Part shown: one piece after another, positions 1-9,194 of the stretch
How positions within the stretch are numbered: position 1 is the first letter of the stretch
Layout: each line of letters opens with the position of its first letter
Assembly (NCBI RefSeq): GCF_016865425.1
Contig: NZ_AP023355.1
Coordinates: forward strand, 1,920,198-1,984,197
Origin: Actinocatenispora thailandica
GTDB taxonomy: Bacteria; Actinomycetota; Actinomycetes; Mycobacteriales; Micromonosporaceae
Direction: 5' to 3'
Length of the DNA stretch: 64,000 bases
Translations under genes and position numbers: made by a program
Notes under the pieces: generated by a model
Databases searched by the model: none
Told to the model about the DNA's origin: nothing
Seen by the model: only the letters and a program-made list of their open reading frames with translations

Positions 1-1152
1 GACGAGTTCAACGAGCACGGCTACGACACCGCGCTGTTCGGCAAGTGGCACCTGTACGGCAACTTCGGGCACTACCCGGGGCACACCGTGGTGAAGGCGT
101 CCCGCACCCCGGTGCCGCGGCCGTTCCAGGGCCGGTTCGGCACCTTCACCGGCTTCGACATCTGCAACGACCCGTACGACACCTGGTACTCCACCAACGA
201 CGAGCCCACGATGCACAAGATCGAGGGCTACCAGACCGACGCGCTGTTCTCGATGGCGTCGGACTACGCGACCGCGGCACGCGACAAGCCGTACGCCATG
301 GTGCTGTCGGTCGAACCGCCGCACCCGATGTTCACCGCACCGCAGGAGTACCTGGACCGGTGGCGGGGCCGCGAGCTGACCCTGCGGGACAACGTCGAGC
401 TGGACAAGGACTACAAGATCCGCGCCCGGGGTGACGGAAACCGGGACCTGCTGGACGACCTGCGCTCCTACTACGCGGCGATCGAGAACCTGGACGACAA
501 CGTGGGCCGGCTCGTCGAGAGCCTGCGCGCTGCGGGGACACTGGAGAACACGGTCATCGCGCTGACCGCAGACCACGGCGAACTGCTCGGCTGCCACGGC
601 CTGCTCGCCAAACAGCGACCGTGGGAGGAGTCGATCGGCATCCCGCTGATCGTCGGCAACCTCGGTGCCGGCGGCCGGGTGATCGCCGACCCGGTCGGTA
701 CCGAGGACCTGTTCCCGACGCTGCTCGGCCTCGCCGGCATCACCCCGCGAGATCCGAAGCCGGGGCTGGATCTCGCGCCGATCGCCCGCGGCGGCACCGA
801 CGCGCTGGACCGCGAGGGCGTGCTGCTGGAGTTCGTGGCCGAGATGCGGCCCAACATTCCGTTCCACGAGCAGACCTGGCGCGGCATCCGCACCGGGCGC
901 TACAAGTACACCGTGCTCGGCGGTGCGGACGGCGGGAAGCCCTGGCAGTTCTTCGACCTGGAGAACGACCCGTACGAGCTGACCAACCTTGTCGACGATC
1001 CGGCCCAGACGCAGCTGCTGCGCCACCACCACCAGCTGTTGCGCGACCGGATGGCCGAAACCTACGACCACTACGTGCTGGCGCCCGCGTTCGGCGTACC
1101 CGGCCTCAACGAGTGGGACGCGAACGCCGAGCACCGGCTCCGTTTCGGCTGA
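1..1152 (+). CDS. Sulfatase, 5'-truncated by window edge
   Basis: The reading frame is open from base 1, giving 383 visible residues; the start and the N-terminal Cys/Ser-X-Pro-X-Arg formylglycine site lie outside the window. The visible part opens with FGKWHLYG, the alkaline-phosphatase-superfamily sulfatase motif carrying a catalytic Lys and His, and continues with TADHGELLGCHG, the metal-binding Asp-His pair. The C-terminal FFDLENDPYELTNL block is typical of family S1 sulfatases. It probably hydrolyses sulfate esters on a carbohydrate, in line with the glycosidase-like genes that follow. A strong hairpin follows its stop, so transcription into the next gene may be attenuated. Substrate is not readable. 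Confidence 0.9.
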   Translation, partial: DEFNEHGYDTALFGKWHLYGNFGHYPGHTVVKASRTPVPRPFQGRFGTFTGFDICNDPYDTWYSTNDEPTMHKIEGYQTDALFSMASDYATAARDKPYAMVLSVEPPHPMFTAPQEYLDRWRGRELTLRDNVELDKDYKIRARGDGNRDLLDDLRSYYAAIENLDDNVGRLVESLRAAGTLENTVIALTADHGELLGCHGLLAKQRPWEESIGIPLIVGNLGAGGRVIADPVGTEDLFPTLLGLAGITPRDPKPGLDLAPIARGGTDALDREGVLLEFVAEMRPNIPFHEQTWRGIRTGRYKYTVLGGADGGKPWQFFDLENDPYELTNLVDDPAQTQLLRHHHQLLRDRMAETYDHYVLAPAFGVPGLNEWDANAEHRLRFG

Positions 1153-1158
1153 ACCACC

Positions 1159-1197
1159 CCGGCCGGTCCGCGTCGACATCGAGAGCGGACCGGCCGG
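1159..1197 (+). terminator. Hairpin after sulfatase, perfect 13-bp arms
   Basis: CCGGCCGGTCCGC (1159-1171) pairs perfectly with 1185-1197 around a 13-nt loop. It lies just after the sulfatase stop and 40 nt before the next start. There is no U tract, as is usual for GC-rich actinomycetes. It could end transcription or set the sulfatase:glycosidase ratio. Confidence 0.6.
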
Positions 1198-1237
1198 ACA
1201 GCAAGGCGATCCTCATCCCCCCAGTAGAGGAGTCACC

Positions 1238-2968
1238 ATGCGCGTCCGCATCCCCCTGCACAGACTCGGCGCCGCGGTCGTCGTAGCGCTCACCGCGGTC
1301 ACCGCGATCGGCGCACCAGCCGCCGCCGACGCCCGATCGTCGGAAACCCGGTACGCGGGCACCCCGTATGTGGGCACCCCGTATGTGGGCACCCGGTACG
1401 ATCTCGGTCAGGCCACACCGCTGGCCGGGCCGCAGCCAGCGGTGGATCGCCTCGCCGGGCAGATCACCTCCTCGACCGACCGGATGCTGCACGACCTGGC
1501 CGCGCACCGGGCACGGCTGCCCTACAGCGCCGACGACTACGCCGTGACCACCGGCCGCCCGAAGCTCGTGACCTACCCGCGGCCGGACACCGAACCGGCC
1601 TCCACGCGGTACGCGACCACCGTGTCGCAGGCCGGCCGGTCGCACGACCCGATCACCTACACCCGCGCCGCCCGGCGGCCCAACAACCGGGAGAAGGACA
1701 CCTCCTGGTCGTCGTTCTCCTTCCGCGGCCCGATCGTGGTGTCGGTACGGACACTGCACCGCACCGGCGCGACCGGCTGCCTGGTGCGCCCCGCCTCGGC
1801 CGGCGTGCGCACCCGGTACCACGACGGCACCTGCACGTTCGCGCTGCGCCGGCCGGCGAACCTGTCGGTGGAGTTCACCCCGCAGGACGGGCCGGTGGTG
1901 ACGCACCCGATGCTGCTGTTCGCCAACCCGCTGGAACGCCAGGTGCCGTCGCCGGACGACAGGAACGTGCTCTACTTCGGACCCGGCGTGCACCGCATCG
2001 GGCCGAACGTCGCGCTGCACGACAACGAGACCGTCTACCTGGCCGGCGGCGCCTGGGTCGAGGGCACGTTCGTCGGTATCGACGTCAAGAACGTCGTGAT
2101 CAAGGGGCGTGGCGTGCTCGACGGGCTGTTCCTGGACACCGGAAACCAGGCGGAGAACAAGAAGCAGCCGGGGTTCATCGACATCCGTTGCGACAACCAG
2201 GGCGACCCGGCCCGTACCTGCGCCACGAACCCGACGTCCAGCAACGTGCTGATCGACGGGCTGACCCTGATCGACGGCCCGCGGCTGAACGTGCGCGCGC
2301 TCAGCTCGTACACCACGGTGCGCAACGTGAAGATGATCGGTTGGTGGATCAACACCGACGGCATCGTCGCCGGGAACAAGAGCCTGGTCGAACACGACTT
2401 CGTCAAGGTGAACGAGGACTCGCTGAAGCTGTTCTGGGGCGACAGCGTGGTCCGGGACAACGTGGTGTGGCAGCTGGAGAACGGCGCGCCGTTCATGCTC
2501 AGCTGGAACATCGAGCAGGACTCGGCCAACTTCCACGTCTACGACGACGACGTGATCCACGTCGAGCAGTACAACGCACCGACCCAGGGCGTGTTCGACG
2601 CGCGGCACGCCGGTGCCGGCCACCTGCAGCGCTACCTGTTCGAACGCATCCACATCGAGGACGCCAGCTATCGGTTGTTCTACCTCAACGTCGAGCACAA
2701 CCGCTGGTACGACCCCGCGCTCGGCTACGGTTCCTTCTCCGAACTGGTGTTCCGCGACGTCACGGCGCCGCCGGCCAGCGCGTTCACCCTGCCCAGCGTG
2801 CTGAACGGCATCGACGCCGAACACGGCTTCCGCAACGTCGACCTGGTCGACGTGCGGATGGGCGAGCGCTGCCTGACCACCGCGGCGGCGGCCAACCTGC
2901 GGCTCGATCCCGACGCCACCAGCCAGATCCGGGTGCTGGCCGGCCCGCACTGTGGAGGTGCCCGATGA
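1238..2968 (+). CDS. Secreted GH49-like beta-helix glycosidase, copy 1
   Basis: 576 aa. An AGAGGAG ribosome site precedes the ATG. Residues 1-30 form a Sec signal peptide ending in an Ala-rich cleavage region, followed by short YVGTP repeats. The layout matches GH49 dextranase/isopullulanase as I remember it: an N-terminal beta-sandwich with an FSFRGP strand and VEFTPQ, then LYFGPGVH, VYLAGGAWVEG, KGRGVLDG and a right-handed beta-helix. The active-site region reads N-T-D374-G and N392-E393-D394-S. The first Asp of the usual N-D-D is Glu here, unlike the two paralogues downstream. It also has an insert near residues 320-330 with two Cys that the others lack. It probably acts outside the cell on a polysaccharide; the substrate is unknown. 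Confidence 0.85.
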   Translation: MRVRIPLHRLGAAVVVALTAVTAIGAPAAADARSSETRYAGTPYVGTPYVGTRYDLGQATPLAGPQPAVDRLAGQITSSTDRMLHDLAAHRARLPYSADDYAVTTGRPKLVTYPRPDTEPASTRYATTVSQAGRSHDPITYTRAARRPNNREKDTSWSSFSFRGPIVVSVRTLHRTGATGCLVRPASAGVRTRYHDGTCTFALRRPANLSVEFTPQDGPVVTHPMLLFANPLERQVPSPDDRNVLYFGPGVHRIGPNVALHDNETVYLAGGAWVEGTFVGIDVKNVVIKGRGVLDGLFLDTGNQAENKKQPGFIDIRCDNQGDPARTCATNPTSSNVLIDGLTLIDGPRLNVRALSSYTTVRNVKMIGWWINTDGIVAGNKSLVEHDFVKVNEDSLKLFWGDSVVRDNVVWQLENGAPFMLSWNIEQDSANFHVYDDDVIHVEQYNAPTQGVFDARHAGAGHLQRYLFERIHIEDASYRLFYLNVEHNRWYDPALGYGSFSELVFRDVTAPPASAFTLPSVLNGIDAEHGFRNVDLVDVRMGERCLTTAAAANLRLDPDATSQIRVLAGPHCGGAR

Positions 2969-4599
2969 AACGCACCCGCGTACTGACCGCCGCTGTCGCG
3001 CTCGCCCTCGTCGCGCTCGGCGCGGCACCGGCCAACGCGCACCCGGCGCACCGTTACCTGGGCACCGAGTACCACCAGGGCGGCGCGGTGACGCCGATCG
3101 ACGGGCCGCTGCCCCAGGTCGACGCCACCGCGGACCGGATCACCCGCCGCACCGACGCGGTGGCCCGGGAGGTGGCCGCGCACCGGGCGCAGCTCGCGTC
3201 CGGCGACATCACCCCGCCGCGGCAGCGTCCGGCGCTGTGGACCTACCCGGCGCCGGCCGGCGTGGCCGCCTCCGACCGGTACCGGGTGAGCGTGACGCAG
3301 CGGCCGGGGCAGCCGCGGTCGTCGTTCGTGTACCAGGCGCTGGCCCGCAAGACGGACACCAACAAGGAGGTCGACACCTCCTGGACCTCGTTCTCCTTCA
3401 CCGGCCCGATCGTGGTCGCGGTGACCGCGCTGCAACCGATCGCGGCGACCGGCTGCCTGGTACGCCCGGCTTCGGCCGAGGTCCGCGCCCACCTCGTCGG
3501 GCAGACCTGCGTGTTCGCGCTGACCTCGGCGGCGAACGTGAGCGTCGAGTTCACCCCGCAGGCCGGCGCCTACGTCACCCACCCGATGCTGGTGTTCGCC
3601 AACCCGCCGGAGGTCGACACGCCGCCGGCCGCCGGCGACGAGAACGTGCTGTACCTCGGGCCCGGCTTCCACCACCTCGGCAGCGGCGTCGAACTGCACG
3701 ACGACGAGACGATCTATCTGGCCGGCGGCGCCTACGTCGAGGGCGCGTTCATCGCGCACGGCCCGGTGCACAACGTGACGATCAAGGGCCGCGGCATCCT
3801 CGACGGCGGCTTCCTGGACACCGGCAGCCAGGCCTCGAACAAGGGTCAGCCGGGCATGATCGACATCGCCGACCAGTCGTCCAGCAACGTGCTCGTCGAC
3901 GGCATCACGCTGGTGAACGGGCCGCGGTTCAACGTGCGGGCGCTCGCCCGGTACACCACGATCCACAACGTCAAGGTGATGTCCTGGTGGTACTCGACCG
4001 ACGGCATGGTCGGCGGGCACGACTCGGTGCTGGAGGACAACTTCGTCAAGGTGAACGACGACTCGATCAAGCTGTTCTGGGGCGACACGATCGCCCGGCA
4101 CAACACCATCTGGCAGCTGGAGAACGGCGCCCCGTTCATGATCAGCTGGAACATCGAACGGGACGCCGCCGACTTCCACGTCTACGACGACGACGTGATC
4201 CACGCCGAGCACAACTCGATCCGGAAGTCCGGGATCTTCCGTGCCCTGCACGCCGGCGCCGCCACGATGAGCCGCTACCTGTTCGAGAACATCCGGGTCG
4301 CCGACGCGCACTACCGGCTGTTCGACCTCACCCTCGAGAACAACAAGTGGTACGACCCGGCGCTCGGGTACGGGCAGGTTCGCGACCTGATCTTCCGCAA
4401 CGTCACCGCGGACGGCCCGTTCCGGATCGCCAGCCAGGTACACGGCATCGATCCGGAGCACACCGTGGCCGACGTGACGTTCCAGGACGTGACGATCGGC
4501 GGGCAACCGATCCGTTCCGCCACCGACGCGAACCTCGTGGTGGACCAGTCGAACTCGGACGCGATCCGGTTCGTCACGACCGCAGGTGGGCACCGATGA
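2965..4599 (+). CDS. Secreted GH49-like beta-helix glycosidase, copy 2
   Basis: 544 aa. The ATG overlaps the previous stop (ATGA), with GGAGG six bases upstream, so it is translationally coupled. A Sec signal peptide spans about residues 1-26 (ANA-H). The same beta-sandwich plus right-handed beta-helix plan as its neighbours is present: SFVYQAL, SFTGPIVV, LVFANPPE, LYLGPGFHHLG, IYLAGGAYVEGAF, IKGRGILDGGF. The GH49-type acidic residues are intact: S-T-D346-G and N364-D365-D366-S-I-K, followed by TIWQLENGAPFMISWN. It is predicted to be an active extracellular endo-glycosidase of the dextranase/isopullulanase type, but specificity could differ, since sulfatases flank it. Tandem duplication explains the three copies. 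Confidence 0.87.
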   Translation: MKRTRVLTAAVALALVALGAAPANAHPAHRYLGTEYHQGGAVTPIDGPLPQVDATADRITRRTDAVAREVAAHRAQLASGDITPPRQRPALWTYPAPAGVAASDRYRVSVTQRPGQPRSSFVYQALARKTDTNKEVDTSWTSFSFTGPIVVAVTALQPIAATGCLVRPASAEVRAHLVGQTCVFALTSAANVSVEFTPQAGAYVTHPMLVFANPPEVDTPPAAGDENVLYLGPGFHHLGSGVELHDDETIYLAGGAYVEGAFIAHGPVHNVTIKGRGILDGGFLDTGSQASNKGQPGMIDIADQSSSNVLVDGITLVNGPRFNVRALARYTTIHNVKVMSWWYSTDGMVGGHDSVLEDNFVKVNDDSIKLFWGDTIARHNTIWQLENGAPFMISWNIERDAADFHVYDDDVIHAEHNSIRKSGIFRALHAGAATMSRYLFENIRVADAHYRLFDLTLENNKWYDPALGYGQVRDLIFRNVTADGPFRIASQVHGIDPEHTVADVTFQDVTIGGQPIRSATDANLVVDQSNSDAIRFVTTAGGHR

Positions 4600-5870
4600 G
4601 GCGGCGGCGGATCGGCACCGTGGCCGTCGCCGTACTGGCGCTGGCGGTGCCGCTGTCCGCATACGCCGCCGTCCACCACGCGACCCACGACCGCGGGGAC
4701 GCCGAGACGTCGAGTGCCGATCGGCGGGACGCCGCGAGCAGGGCACCGGTCTGGCAGGCGGCCTGGCGGGCCGCGCCGCAGCCGCCGGTCGCGAGCGGCC
4801 CGAGCCACGACGGGTTCGGCAACCGGACGGTACGGATGGTGGTCCGGCCCACGGTGCGCGGAACGGCGGTGCGGATCCGGCTGTCCAACCGGTACGGCAC
4901 CGCCGGCCTGCGAATCGGCACGGTCGCCGTGGCCGAGCAGGACGCCGGCCCGATCGTCGTGCCGGGCAGCCAGCAGGTCGCCACCTTCGGCGGCGGCGAC
5001 GCGGTCACCGTCGCGGCCGGCGGCGAGGCGGTCAGCGATCCGGTACCGGTGCCGGCGCGTGCCGGGCACAACCTGGTCGTCAGCGTCTACCTCGCCGCCG
5101 CCACCGGCCCGGCCACCTGGCACAACAAGGCGCAGATGACCAGCTACGTCTCCGGCGCCGGCAACTGGGCAACCGAGCCCGGCGGCTCGCCGTACCAGGC
5201 CATCACGCCGTCGTGGTTCTTCCTCGACGGCGTGGACGTGCTGGGCCCGCCGGTGCGTGGCACCGTGCTGGCGTTCGGCGACTCCATCACCGACGGCGCC
5301 TTCTCCACCCTCGACGCCGGGCACACCTACCCCGACTGGTTGGCGGACCGGCTGGCCGGCTACGCGGTGCTCAACGAGGGCATCGGTGGCAACCAGATCC
5401 TCGCCGACACGGCGGGCGGCGGTGAGTCCGCGCTGCACCGGTTCGGCCGTGACGTGCTCGACCAGCCCGGCGTCACCGCCGTCGTGTTCCTGGCGGGCGT
5501 CAACGACATCGGCGCCGGCGCCACCGCGCCGCAACTCGTCGCCGGGATGACACGGCTCGTCGCGCAGGCACACGAACGCTGCCTGCGGGTGGTCGGCGGC
5601 ACGATCACCCCGTTCGGGGGCTCGGTGTACGACACGCCGGCCCACGAGCAGACCCGGCAGGCGGTCAACCGGTGGATCCGGACCGGCGGGGCCTTCGACG
5701 CGGTGGCCGACTTCGACCGCGTGTTGCGCGACCCGGCGGACCCGCTGACCATCGAACCGCGCTACCACACCGTCGGTGACCTGCACCCCAACGACCTCGG
5801 CTACCGGGTCATGGCGGACGCGGTGAGCCGGTCGGACCTGTCCCCGCTGTCGGGGTGTCGGCATGGCTGA
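4596..5870 (+). CDS. Secreted SGNH/GDSL-family esterase
   Basis: 424 aa, starting at an ATG that overlaps the previous stop by 4 bp. There is an Arg-rich N terminus and a signal peptide to about residue 25 (AYAAVHH). Residues 45-215 form an N-terminal beta-sandwich-like region common in actinobacterial secreted GDSL proteins. The SGNH blocks are clear: FGDSITDG (nucleophile Ser230), NEGIGGNQIL (Gly/Asn), LAGVNDIG (Asn), and GDLHPNDLGY (Asp/His). It probably removes acyl groups such as acetate from polysaccharide, preparing the chain for the neighbouring glycosidases. A lipase or rhamnogalacturonan-acetylesterase-like role is equally compatible with the fold. Confidence 0.88.
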   Translation: MRRRRIGTVAVAVLALAVPLSAYAAVHHATHDRGDAETSSADRRDAASRAPVWQAAWRAAPQPPVASGPSHDGFGNRTVRMVVRPTVRGTAVRIRLSNRYGTAGLRIGTVAVAEQDAGPIVVPGSQQVATFGGGDAVTVAAGGEAVSDPVPVPARAGHNLVVSVYLAAATGPATWHNKAQMTSYVSGAGNWATEPGGSPYQAITPSWFFLDGVDVLGPPVRGTVLAFGDSITDGAFSTLDAGHTYPDWLADRLAGYAVLNEGIGGNQILADTAGGGESALHRFGRDVLDQPGVTAVVFLAGVNDIGAGATAPQLVAGMTRLVAQAHERCLRVVGGTITPFGGSVYDTPAHEQTRQAVNRWIRTGGAFDAVADFDRVLRDPADPLTIEPRYHTVGDLHPNDLGYRVMADAVSRSDLSPLSGCRHG

Positions 5871-5970
5871 ACCGCGCGCACCGCGACCGGGACGACGCCG
5901 GAACCGCGCCGCCATCAGGCGATACCAACGTGTCACCAGCCGACCCGCGTTCCGTCATGGAGGAGTGGCC

Positions 5971-7608
5971 ATGCACACCAGGATCCGTCTTCGCAGACTC
6001 TGCGCCGCGGCCGCCGTCGTGGTCACCGCGACGGCCGCGGCGATCGCCGGCGCGACGCCGGCCAACGCGAACGGCGCGCCGTACGTGGGCAACCAGTACG
6101 ACTACGGCGGGGTGCGCACACCGATCGACGGCGACATCTCGACCGTCGACTCGATCGCCGACAGCATCACCGGCTCCACCGACGCGACGCTCGCCGACGT
6201 CGCGAACCACCGCGCGAGCCTGCCGTACGGCGACATCACGCCGGGCACCGGGCCGGCGCTCAGCCTGTACCCGGGGCCGTCCGGGATCCCGGCCTCCGAC
6301 CAGTACTCCGTGACGGTCGACGACCAGCCGTCGTTCGTGTACGAGTCGCTCGCCGCCAAGCACGACACGAACCGGGAGGCGGACACCTCCTGGACGACCT
6401 TCTCGTTCACCGGTTCGGTGACCGTACGGGTGACCGCGCTCGCGGGCAGCGGGCTGACCGGCTGCCTGGTCCGGCCGTACTCGGCGGCGATCAGCACCTC
6501 GTTCGCCGGCGACACCTGCACCTTCACCATGAGCCAGCCGCGCAACGTGTCGGTGGAGTTCCAGCCGAACATCCACAACCCGATCCAGCACCCGATGCTG
6601 GTGTTCGCCAACCCCGCGGAGAACGACGTCCCACCCGCCACCGGCGACCCGAACGTGCTGTACTTCGGACCCGGCGTGCACCAGATCGGGTCCGGGAACG
6701 TGCTGCACTCCAACGAGACGATCTACCTGGCCGGCGGCGCCTGGGTGCAGGGCGCGTTCATCGCGAACGGCCCGGTCGACAACGTGACCATCAAGGGTCG
6801 CGGCGTGCTCGACGGGTCGTTCATGGACACCGGCAACCAGGACTCGAACAAGAACCAGCCCGGCATGATCGACATCGCCGACCAGTCCTCGCAGAACCTG
6901 CTGATCGAGGGCATCACGCTGGTCAACGCGCCGCGGTTCAACGTGCGTGCGCTGGCGCAGTACACCACCATCGAGAACGTCAAGACGATGTCCTGGTGGT
7001 ACAGCACCGACGGGATGGTCGCCGGCAACAAGGCGCTGGTGGAGAACAACTTCGTCAAGTCCAACGACGACTCGATCAAGCTGTTCTGGGGCGACGAGGT
7101 GGTGCGCGGCAACACCGTGTGGCAGCTGGAGAACGGCGCCCCGTTCATGATCAGCTGGAACCTGGAGAACGACCCGAGCAACTTCCACGTGTACGACGAC
7201 GACGTGATCCACGCCGAGCACTACCAGATCGAGAAGTCGGCGGTGTTCCGCGCGCTGCACGCCGGGGCGGGCACCCCGAACCGGTACCTGTTCGAGAACA
7301 TCCGGGTCGAGAACGCCACCTGGCGGCTGTTCTACCTCACCGTGGAGAACAACAAGTGGTACGACCCGGCCCTCGGCTACGGTGAGCTCGACCAGCTGAT
7401 CTTCCGGAACATCCACGCGTACACCAACTACACCCATCCCAACGTGGTGCAGGGCATCGACGGCACGCACAAGGTCCGTGACGTCAACTTCGTCAACGTG
7501 TTCACCGACAACAGGTGCATCGGCGACGCGGAGGACTTCACCATCGATCCCGCCACCACCAACGCGATCCGCATCGTCAAGAGCGCCGACGGGAGCTGCT
7601 GGACATGA
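5971..7608 (+). CDS. Secreted GH49-like beta-helix glycosidase, copy 3
   Basis: 545 aa. The start ATG has a strong GGAGGAG site (5959-5965). It has a Sec signal peptide ending near ANANG (residue 30). It is the closest paralogue of copy 2 by eye: QYSVTVDDQPSFVYESL, FSFTGSVTV, VEFQPN, LYFGPGVHQIG, IYLAGGAWVQGAF. The catalytic region is S-T-D347-G and N365-D366-D367-S-I-K with TVWQLENGAPFMISWN, so the GH49 acid set is complete. A 100-bp gap separates it from the esterase, and it has its own good ribosome site, but there is no obvious terminator, so it most likely belongs to the same transcript. Predicted extracellular glycosidase; substrate unknown. Confidence 0.87.
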   Translation: MHTRIRLRRLCAAAAVVVTATAAAIAGATPANANGAPYVGNQYDYGGVRTPIDGDISTVDSIADSITGSTDATLADVANHRASLPYGDITPGTGPALSLYPGPSGIPASDQYSVTVDDQPSFVYESLAAKHDTNREADTSWTTFSFTGSVTVRVTALAGSGLTGCLVRPYSAAISTSFAGDTCTFTMSQPRNVSVEFQPNIHNPIQHPMLVFANPAENDVPPATGDPNVLYFGPGVHQIGSGNVLHSNETIYLAGGAWVQGAFIANGPVDNVTIKGRGVLDGSFMDTGNQDSNKNQPGMIDIADQSSQNLLIEGITLVNAPRFNVRALAQYTTIENVKTMSWWYSTDGMVAGNKALVENNFVKSNDDSIKLFWGDEVVRGNTVWQLENGAPFMISWNLENDPSNFHVYDDDVIHAEHYQIEKSAVFRALHAGAGTPNRYLFENIRVENATWRLFYLTVENNKWYDPALGYGELDQLIFRNIHAYTNYTHPNVVQGIDGTHKVRDVNFVNVFTDNRCIGDAEDFTIDPATTNAIRIVKSADGSCWT

Positions 7609-9116
7609 GCGACACCACCACCGACCGGCCCAACGTCGTCGTCGTGCTGGCCGACGACATGGGCTGGGGCGACCTCGGCTGCTACGGCTCGGGGATACCC
7701 ACCCCGAACATCGACCGGCTCGCCGCCGAAGGGGTGCGCGCCACCAACTGCCACTCCGCGTCCGCGGTGTGCACGCCCAGCCGGTACGCGCTGATGACCG
7801 GCCGGTACGCCTGGCGCGGCCCGCTGAAGAACTTCGTGCTGATGGGGCACGGCCCGGCGCTGATCGAGCCGGACCGCACCACGCTGGCCAGCATGCTGCA
7901 CGACCGCGGCTACGCCACCGGTGCGTTCGGCAAGTGGCACCTCGGCCTCGGCTGGCGGCACACCGACGGCACGGTACGCGACGCGTTCGCGCCCGGGGCG
8001 GCGCTGCACGACGACGTGGACACCGACTTCGGCCGGGACATCGACTACACCGCACCGGTCACGGGCGGGCCTACCGCGCTGGGCTTCGACCGGTTCTTCG
8101 GCATCGCCGGCTCTCTCGACATGCCGCCGTACGCGTTCCTCGACCAGGACCGCACCGTCGGGGTGCCGGACCGGGAGAAGCAGCGCTACCTCACCGAGCA
8201 GCGGCCCGGGCTGCAGGTCGAGGCGTTCGACGAGAGCGAGTGCGACGTCCGGTTCACCCGCGAGGCGGTCGCCTTCGTCGAGGCGGCCACCGGCCCGTTC
8301 CTGTGCTACCTGGCGCCGTCGGCGCCGCACCGGCCGAACGTACCGCCGGCCTTCGTCCGTGGCCGCTCCGGCCTCGGCGATCGGGCCGACGGCGTCTGCC
8401 TGGTCGACTGGGCGGTCGGCGAGCTGCGCGCCGCGATCGAGGCCAAGGGACAGCTGGACGACACGCTGTTCATCGTCACCAGCGACAACGGCGCCGTCAC
8501 CCACTTCACCGACGACGGGGACCTCCGGCTGCACCGGCCCAACGGCGACTGGCGCGGCCAGAAGGGCGACCTGTGGGACGGCGGCCACCGGGAACCGTTC
8601 GTGGCCCGGTGGCCCGGCCACTTCCCGGCCGGCACCAGCACCGACGCGCCGATCTGCCTGACCGACATCCTGCCGACCGCGGCGGCGGCGACCGGTGCGG
8701 CCGTTCCGGTCGACGACGGCCGGGACGTTCTGCCGATCCTCACCGGCGCCGAGGCCGGCGACGCCGAGCGGCCGATCGTGCACCACAGCCTCGGCGGCCG
8801 GTTCGCGCTGCGGGCCGGACGCTGGAAGGCGATCTTCTCCGCCGGCTCCGGCGGCGGCTTCTCCGAGCCGTCGATCGACAACCTCTTCGCCACCGGCAGC
8901 GGTAAGCCGCACGCCGCCCCGCCGTGGGACGCGCAGCACCCGGCCGGCCAGCTGTACGACATGGTGACCGATCCGGCCGAGACCACCAACCGGTGGGACG
9001 ACGAGCCGGAACTGGTGGCGCGGCTCTACGACATGCTGCGCGGCATCTGCGTGGATGCCAGCAGCGGGCTGGCGTTCGACGTCGCGCTGCCGGCGCCGGC
9101 GGAGTCCACCAGCTGA
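7605..9116 (+). CDS. Sulfatase (S1 family, formylglycine type)
   Basis: 503 aa. The ATG overlaps the preceding stop (ATGA). The N terminus NVVVVLADDMGWGDLGCYG holds the metal-binding Asp pair. SAVCTPSRYALMTGRY carries the CxPSR signature with Cys56 as the residue converted to formylglycine. FGKWHLG and SDNGAVTHF follow in the family order. No signal peptide is visible, so the enzyme may be cytoplasmic, cleaving sulfate from oligosaccharides imported after extracellular cleavage, or it may be exported by another route. It resembles arylsulfatase A/N-acetylgalactosamine-6-sulfatase types in length and motifs. It is the last gene of the operon, followed by a hairpin. Confidence 0.92.
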   Translation: MSDTTTDRPNVVVVLADDMGWGDLGCYGSGIPTPNIDRLAAEGVRATNCHSASAVCTPSRYALMTGRYAWRGPLKNFVLMGHGPALIEPDRTTLASMLHDRGYATGAFGKWHLGLGWRHTDGTVRDAFAPGAALHDDVDTDFGRDIDYTAPVTGGPTALGFDRFFGIAGSLDMPPYAFLDQDRTVGVPDREKQRYLTEQRPGLQVEAFDESECDVRFTREAVAFVEAATGPFLCYLAPSAPHRPNVPPAFVRGRSGLGDRADGVCLVDWAVGELRAAIEAKGQLDDTLFIVTSDNGAVTHFTDDGDLRLHRPNGDWRGQKGDLWDGGHREPFVARWPGHFPAGTSTDAPICLTDILPTAAAATGAAVPVDDGRDVLPILTGAEAGDAERPIVHHSLGGRFALRAGRWKAIFSAGSGGGFSEPSIDNLFATGSGKPHAAPPWDAQHPAGQLYDMVTDPAETTNRWDDEPELVARLYDMLRGICVDASSGLAFDVALPAPAESTS

Positions 9117-9145
9117 CCGGCGCACACCCGCGGGGGAGCCGGTTC

Positions 9146-9178
9146 CCGCCACCGGGGGAGCCCCGCCCGCGGTGGCGG
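9146..9178 (+). terminator. Hairpin at end of sulfatase/glycosidase operon
   Basis: CCGCCACCG (9146-9154) and CGGTGGCGG (9170-9178) are perfect inverted arms with a 15-nt GC-rich loop, between the sulfatase stop and the next start. Likely terminator, no U tract. Confidence 0.45.
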
Positions 9179-9194
9179 CGGCACCGTGAGGTGC

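Noticed and set aside
1106-3028. 640-codon open frame on the minus strand opposite the first glycosidase
   Set aside because: Low-complexity Val/Arg/His/Asp protein mirroring the sense gene; no start signal or family.
5809-8055. 748-codon minus-strand frame opposite glycosidase 3 and the sulfatase
   Set aside because: Antisense shadow of two clear sense genes.
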